Source: Streptomyces sp. NBC_01224
GTDB lineage: Bacteria; Actinomycetota; Actinomycetes; Streptomycetales; Streptomycetaceae
Length of the DNA stretch: 64,000 nt
Reading direction: 5' to 3'
NCBI RefSeq assembly: GCF_036002945.1
Contig: NZ_CP108529.1
Coordinates: 8,427,001 to 8,491,000, forward strand
Shown here: positions 60,438-64,000 of the stretch, piece after piece
How positions within the stretch are numbered: the stretch's first letter is position 1
Layout: each line of letters begins with the position of its first letter
Made by a program: the position numbers and the translations under genes
The notes under the pieces: model-generated
What the model was told of the DNA's origin: nothing
The model's input: the letters and a program-made list of their open reading frames with translations, nothing else
The model's database searches: none

Positions 60438-61064
60438 ATGACCCAGCCTGTCGGCCCACGGGCCTACCACCCCGACGACCGTGCGGCCCTCGCGGACATC
60501 TGCGTCCGGACGGCCGACAACGGCGGCGACTCCCGGCATCTGTACCCGGACCAGGAGCTGATGCCGTCGATCTTCGCCACGCCGTACGCCTGCCTCGAAC
60601 CCGATCTGGCCTTCGTGATCGACGACGGTACGGGCCAAGCGGTCGGCTACATCCTGGGGACCGCGAACACGGCGCAGTTCGTCGAAGCGTTCCGCAAGAA
60701 ATGGCTGCCGTCGGTCGAGAAGCGCTTCCCGGCGCTCGACGGCCCGCCGCGAACCCCCAGCGAGGAGATGATCGCCCTCCTGCACGACCCGGAGCGGATG
60801 ATCCTCCCCGAACTGACAGCCCATCCCGCGCACCTGCACATCGATCTGCTGCCCGCATGGCAGCGGAAGGGGTACGGCAGAGCACTGATGCGTACGTTCC
60901 TGGCTGCGCTGCGGGCCAAGGGAGTCGAGGCCGTGCATCTGTCCATGCTCACGTCCAACACTCCGGCCAGGGCCTTCTACGACCGTCTCGGCTTCGGCGA
61001 GATCCAGGTGCCGGACCCCGGGCCCGTCACCTACCTGGGCCGCACCACCGAAGCGGACCTGTAG
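60438..61064 (+). CDS. GNAT-family acetyltransferase downstream of a CebR-type box
   Basis: A 208-residue GNAT protein resembling the O-GlcNAcase-HAT-like acetyltransferases. It has HLHIDLLPAWQRKGYGRALM (CoA loop RKGYGRA), VEAVHLSML and NTPARAFYDRLGFGEI. Substrate unknown. The ATG at 60438 has GAGG close before it. A perfect CebR-type operator lies 20 bp upstream, so expression may respond to cellobiose-type sugars. Confidence 0.88.
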   Translation: MTQPVGPRAYHPDDRAALADICVRTADNGGDSRHLYPDQELMPSIFATPYACLEPDLAFVIDDGTGQAVGYILGTANTAQFVEAFRKKWLPSVEKRFPALDGPPRTPSEEMIALLHDPERMILPELTAHPAHLHIDLLPAWQRKGYGRALMRTFLAALRAKGVEAVHLSMLTSNTPARAFYDRLGFGEIQVPDPGPVTYLGRTTEADL

Positions 61065-61100
61065 CAGTCCGTCGGCATGGGGGCGACGCCCGGCGCCCAC

Positions 61101-61601
61101 TCACACGGTGCGCTCCATGCAAACCAACTCGTCCCGCGCGTCCCACGGTTCAGTGATCCCGAAGCCGAGCCGCTCGTACAGGGTGATGGCGCCCGTGCGC
61201 CACTTCCATACGGAGAGCCGAACGGTGCCGACTCCGCTCTGTTCGGCGTGCGCCAGTGCGGCGTTCATCAGATGGGTGGCGATGCCGCGTCCCCGGAACT
61301 CCGGATCGGTCCACAGCCGCTTGATCTCCGAGCGCCCTTCGACGGCGGCGGTGACCACGACACAGCCCACAGGGGTGTCACCGCTCAGGGCCAGCAGCAC
61401 GACATCGTCGTGGAACACCGCCCGCGGGTCCGAAATCTCCGCCCGGTACCGGTCGGGCAGTTCGGCCGCGCCGGCCACGGCCTCGCCCTTCTCGGCCTGG
61501 GTCCGCAGATGGTAGGCCGTCAGCAGTCGGGCCGGCCCGTCCTCGGTGGCACCGTGCCGGGCCGGCCAGCGGACGACGACGATGTCGGATCGACCAGTCA
61601 T
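61101..61601 (-). CDS. GNAT-family acetyltransferase
   Basis: A 166-residue acetyltransferase. It has EIKRLWTDPEFRGRGIATHL (CoA loop) and RTGAITLYERLGFGI. Substrate unknown. ATG 61601 is preferred to the in-frame start at 61631. It is convergent with the CebR-box GNAT gene. Confidence 0.85.
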   Translation of the reverse strand: MTGRSDIVVVRWPARHGATEDGPARLLTAYHLRTQAEKGEAVAGAAELPDRYRAEISDPRAVFHDDVVLLALSGDTPVGCVVVTAAVEGRSEIKRLWTDPEFRGRGIATHLMNAALAHAEQSGVGTVRLSVWKWRTGAITLYERLGFGITEPWDARDELVCMERTV

Positions 61602-61819
61602 GCCATCAGCATCACACGCACGCCTCGACAAGCGGCGGGGAGGTCCTCGACCGGGGCGGGATCCGTGCCGGGGGCGCCGGTCCCGGCCACCCGCGGGCGT
61701 CTTCGCGTCATCTGTACCGGACCGGCCATGGGAGGGGGTGTCACGGGGGTTGGCTGGGCAGGTACTGGTGTACGACCCGGAAAACGGGGCGAAGCGGCCG
61801 GTGCCGAGGGGCGTGTGAC

Positions 61820-62707
61820 GTGAGGGAGCAGACCGTGTGGCAGTTCTCCGACGATCGTGGGCAGTTGTCGACCGCAGGGCGGCGCCCGACGCGGGTGCTC
61901 GCCTATGTCCAGGCCGGAGCGACCCTGTGGGACCACGGGATACGGCCGAGCGCGATATTCGGCTCCGATCACGACGACCAAGCCGTGCCGGACGCGGCGA
62001 AGACCGGATCGCTGTCGCTGACCGAGGTCGGCTACCTCGGTGCGGGCAGCACCCTGGACGTGGACACCCTGCTGAGCGGTGAGCCGGATCTCGTGGTGGC
62101 CGTCAGCTACGGCGGCGGTCATGTCTACGGGCTCGCTCCGGAGACCGCCAAGCATCTGGAGGAGCACGTTCCGGTCGTCGTCATCGACGTGGGCCAGGCG
62201 CGCACCCTCGCGGAGATCGGTGACCGGTTCGCGCAGCTGGCACGCTCACTCGGCGCCGAGGAGGCCACGACGGCGACAGGGGACCTGGAGGCTGCCCGGG
62301 ACCGGCTGCGCACGCTCGCCGCCGGACCGGACCGGCCCAGGGTGGTCGCCCTTTCCCCGGCCGGCCAGGACCGGACGCACCTCGCCCGCCCCCGCATGTG
62401 GCCCGAGCTGCGTGTGCTGGCCGAGCTCGGCGTCGACCTGGTGGAGCCGGCCGAGGGGCCCGGCGCGAACTGGTCCACGGTCGGCTGGGCGGACGCCGCG
62501 ACGCTGCGCCCCGCCATCGTGCTCGCCGACATCCGCGCCAACGCCACACCCCTGGACGAGCTCCGGACGAACGAGGAGTGGTCGACGATCGAGCACGTCG
62601 CCCGGGTGCTGCCCTGGAATCCGGAGCCGGTCTGCAGTCCGCAGGCCCATGCACGGTTCCTGTCACTCGTGGCCGACGCGCTGGAGGCCGCCGCCCGGCG
62701 GCTTTGA
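61820..62707 (+). CDS. Siderophore-binding-like (FecB/helical-backbone) protein without signal peptide
   Basis: A 295-residue protein of the iron-siderophore periplasmic-binding class (YVQAGATLWDHGIRPSAIFG, GAGSTLDVDTLLSGEPDLVV, LEEHVPVVVIDV, and the long backbone helix region EIGDRFAQLARSLG). It starts directly with MREQTVWQFSDDRG and has no signal peptide or lipobox, so it is probably cytoplasmic, a trait of one Streptomyces subgroup; it may bind or release iron inside the cell. GTG 61820. No permease genes are adjacent. Confidence 0.83.
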   Translation: MREQTVWQFSDDRGQLSTAGRRPTRVLAYVQAGATLWDHGIRPSAIFGSDHDDQAVPDAAKTGSLSLTEVGYLGAGSTLDVDTLLSGEPDLVVAVSYGGGHVYGLAPETAKHLEEHVPVVVIDVGQARTLAEIGDRFAQLARSLGAEEATTATGDLEAARDRLRTLAAGPDRPRVVALSPAGQDRTHLARPRMWPELRVLAELGVDLVEPAEGPGANWSTVGWADAATLRPAIVLADIRANATPLDELRTNEEWSTIEHVARVLPWNPEPVCSPQAHARFLSLVADALEAAARRL

Positions 62708-62878
62708 CGTACACGGCCACAGGGTGCGGCCGCCCCCGCCCGCCGCACGGGCCGCGTGTGCCGATGCCCCGTACGGACGCTTCCGATCGCGCCGGCCGCT
62801 CCGGTTCGCGAGGCCGGCCAGGAGCGTCCCGAGCCGACACCGTACGTCCGCAGGAGCAGGCATGCAGGCACGGGCGGC

Positions 62879-63737
62879 GCGACCGAATTCGGCCTCCGGC
62901 TCCGCACCGGAGGAAGCCGGCGGACGGCGGTCGGCTATGACGTCGGCGCCGGGAAGCCCTTCGTGGACCGTACCGACGCAGGCGTCCGCGACTTCACGGA
63001 GCACTTTGCGGGACGGACCTCCACGCCTCTGCCCCAGGAAGCGGTAGACGGTGAACGGCGCCTGAGGATACGGCTGTTCATGGACACCTCCTCGGGCGAG
63101 GTCTTCGGCGGCGACGGCCGCGCCACGATCAGCAGTCTCCTCTTCCCCGAACCGGACGACCAGGGCATGGCGTTCTACGCCGACGGAGGCGAGGCGCGCA
63201 TCGTCACACTCACCGGCCACCGGCTCCGTGACCTCTTCCGGGTCACCGACACCGGCCCGGACTCGCCCGCGACCCCGTCAGGCGGCGAGTTCCGCAGCGG
63301 CGGTCTCGGCGATCTCACCGTGGTCCCGGCCGGGCACTGGACGACCACGGGCGCCGACCGCACCGGAACCTTCGACCGGGACTCGACCGCCGTCCCCACC
63401 ACCGTGCACGGCGACCTGGAACGGACGACGCCGATACGGTTCGGCGGCCCGGACGGGACCAGCGGTGCCGGTTCCGTGCTGTTCCGTGCCACGCCGGACA
63501 CGGCCGACGTATACGCCGTGAACCCCGACCCGAACCTGCGGACGGCCCGGCTCCTTTGCAGGGACGGCGGACGGACGACCGTACTCGCCGAAGTGCCCCT
63601 GCTGCTGCGCACCGGGGTGACTCCTCCGCTCCGGACGGATCGAGGCGTTCGTCGACGGCCGTCCGGTCATCGATGTGACGGACACCCGCTATGCAAGCGG
63701 CAGGATCGGGCTCAATGTGTTCGGAGGCCGCACCGTT
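62879..63737 (+). pseudogene. Remnant of a GH32 fructanase (C-terminal region, frameshifted)
   Basis: The forward frame from about 62879 matches the GH32 C-terminal beta-sandwich (FGLRLRTGG, DVGAGKPFVDRTDAGV, RLRIRLFMDTSSGEVFGGDG). It is followed by an extra beta-rich domain. After about 63630 the frame shifts (SGRIEAFVDGRPVIDVTD, then GLNVFGGRTV). The catalytic five-bladed propeller is absent. The downstream sugar kinase and the missing first half suggest a degraded sucrose or levan locus. Confidence 0.7.
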
Positions 63738-63942
63738 ACGACCTCGCCCACGATTGGCAGTGGGAGAAGGAGCGGCGTCCGGGGCCTTCGAATCCAGGGC
63801 GGAGGAGGGAGTCGACGCGGAGCGTCGGCGACTGACGACAACGCCGGAGGCGGAGGTCCCAGACACCGCGACGCCGCTGACAATCGCGGGCGAGGTCGTT
63901 ACCAGGACACCTTCGTCATCGCACTCTAGGAGACCCCAGCTC

Positions 63943-64000
63943 ATGCTCGACAGACTCGACCTGCTGGTCATCGGCGAATGCGTCGCCGACATCGTCCGGC
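63943..64000 (+). CDS. PfkB-family sugar kinase, N-terminal start (runs off the window)
   Basis: ATG 63943, about ten nt after AGGAG, begins MLDRLDLLVIGECVADIVR, the opening strand of ribokinase/fructokinase-type PfkB enzymes. Only 19 codons are in the window. The position after a fructanase remnant suggests a fructokinase or a related kinase, but specificity is unproven. Confidence 0.65.
   Translation, partial: MLDRLDLLVIGECVADIVR

Noticed and set aside
1..64000. tRNA, rRNA, insertion sequence or prophage genes
   Set aside because: None seen on either strand: no cloverleaf with T-loop, no transposase or integrase motif, no phage structural gene.

Overview
The window is high-GC actinobacterial DNA, almost certainly Streptomyces. 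The support is GC-rich codon use with third-position bias, frequent GTG starts, purine-rich Shine-Dalgarno sequences, and families typical of or restricted to Streptomyces (DUF6381, DUF6777, streptophobe, SCO6745-like, DUF6629, DUF1876). I saw no rRNA, tRNA, CRISPR array, prophage, transposase or replication origin. It reads as a chromosomal accessory region with several decayed genes.

Layout. 1-1670: a PmoA-like protein and a truncated LacI regulator, each preceded by a GAAAGCG-type operator. 1949-5004: a bicovalent-type flavin oxidase and a membrane-anchored tandem ABM protein, divergent from a guanine-deaminase-like enzyme. 5134-6179: a 16-bp tandem repeat, a small DUF6381 gene and an RNase H. 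6353-22505: a surface or exopolysaccharide cluster containing a CDP-alcohol phosphotransferase, a TagD-like cytidylyltransferase, three glycosyltransferases, a Wzz/BY-kinase-like protein, a Wzx-like flippase, a Wzy-like polymerase, GDP-fucose enzymes (gmd, fcl) and a priming glycosyl-1-phosphate transferase. Embedded in it is a five-gene chain of overlapping stop/start codons that includes a propeller-LamG protein, a DNRLRE-tail protein and a lipoprotein.

22841-32332: alditol oxidase, DUF1876, then a molybdenum hydroxylase operon (coxS-L-M, MoxR ATPase, VWA/CoxE, XdhC, membrane-anchored CoxG). The large subunit has the form II motif AYRGAGR, so it is probably not a true CO dehydrogenase. 32384-36000: DUF6629, SCO6745-like, an AidB-like acyl-CoA dehydrogenase and the tail of a dead TetR regulator. 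36413-40017: a secreted lamin-tail protein with an Arg/Asp/His repeat tail, a phospholipase C remnant, and a PAS-GAF-SpoIIE-HATPase protein whose phosphatase metal ligands are all replaced.

40174-47004: DUF6777, streptophobe, then a three-gene module (FHA-FHA-ABC transporter, small SH3-like protein, Ser/Thr kinase) resembling mycobacterial Rv1747/PknF. 47229-50586: a Tat-exported PHP-type metallohydrolase convergent with phosphoglucomutase. 50835-57466: GNAT, a decayed subtilisin, an alpha-glucoside ABC importer (no ATPase) with a GH13 alpha-glucosidase, and a cupin. 57456-64000: an MFS exporter divergent from a frameshifted LysR, a YCII gene beside a sigma-factor remnant, a GNAT gene under a perfect CebR-type operator, another GNAT, a siderophore-binding-like protein without a signal peptide, a decayed GH32 fructanase, and the start of a PfkB-type sugar kinase.

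The most interesting parts are the fucose-type polysaccharide cluster with its coupled LamG/DNRLRE/lipoprotein genes, the pseudophosphatase-kinase, the FHA-transporter/kinase module, the mixed-charge repeat protein, and the CebR-type box in front of an acetyltransferase.
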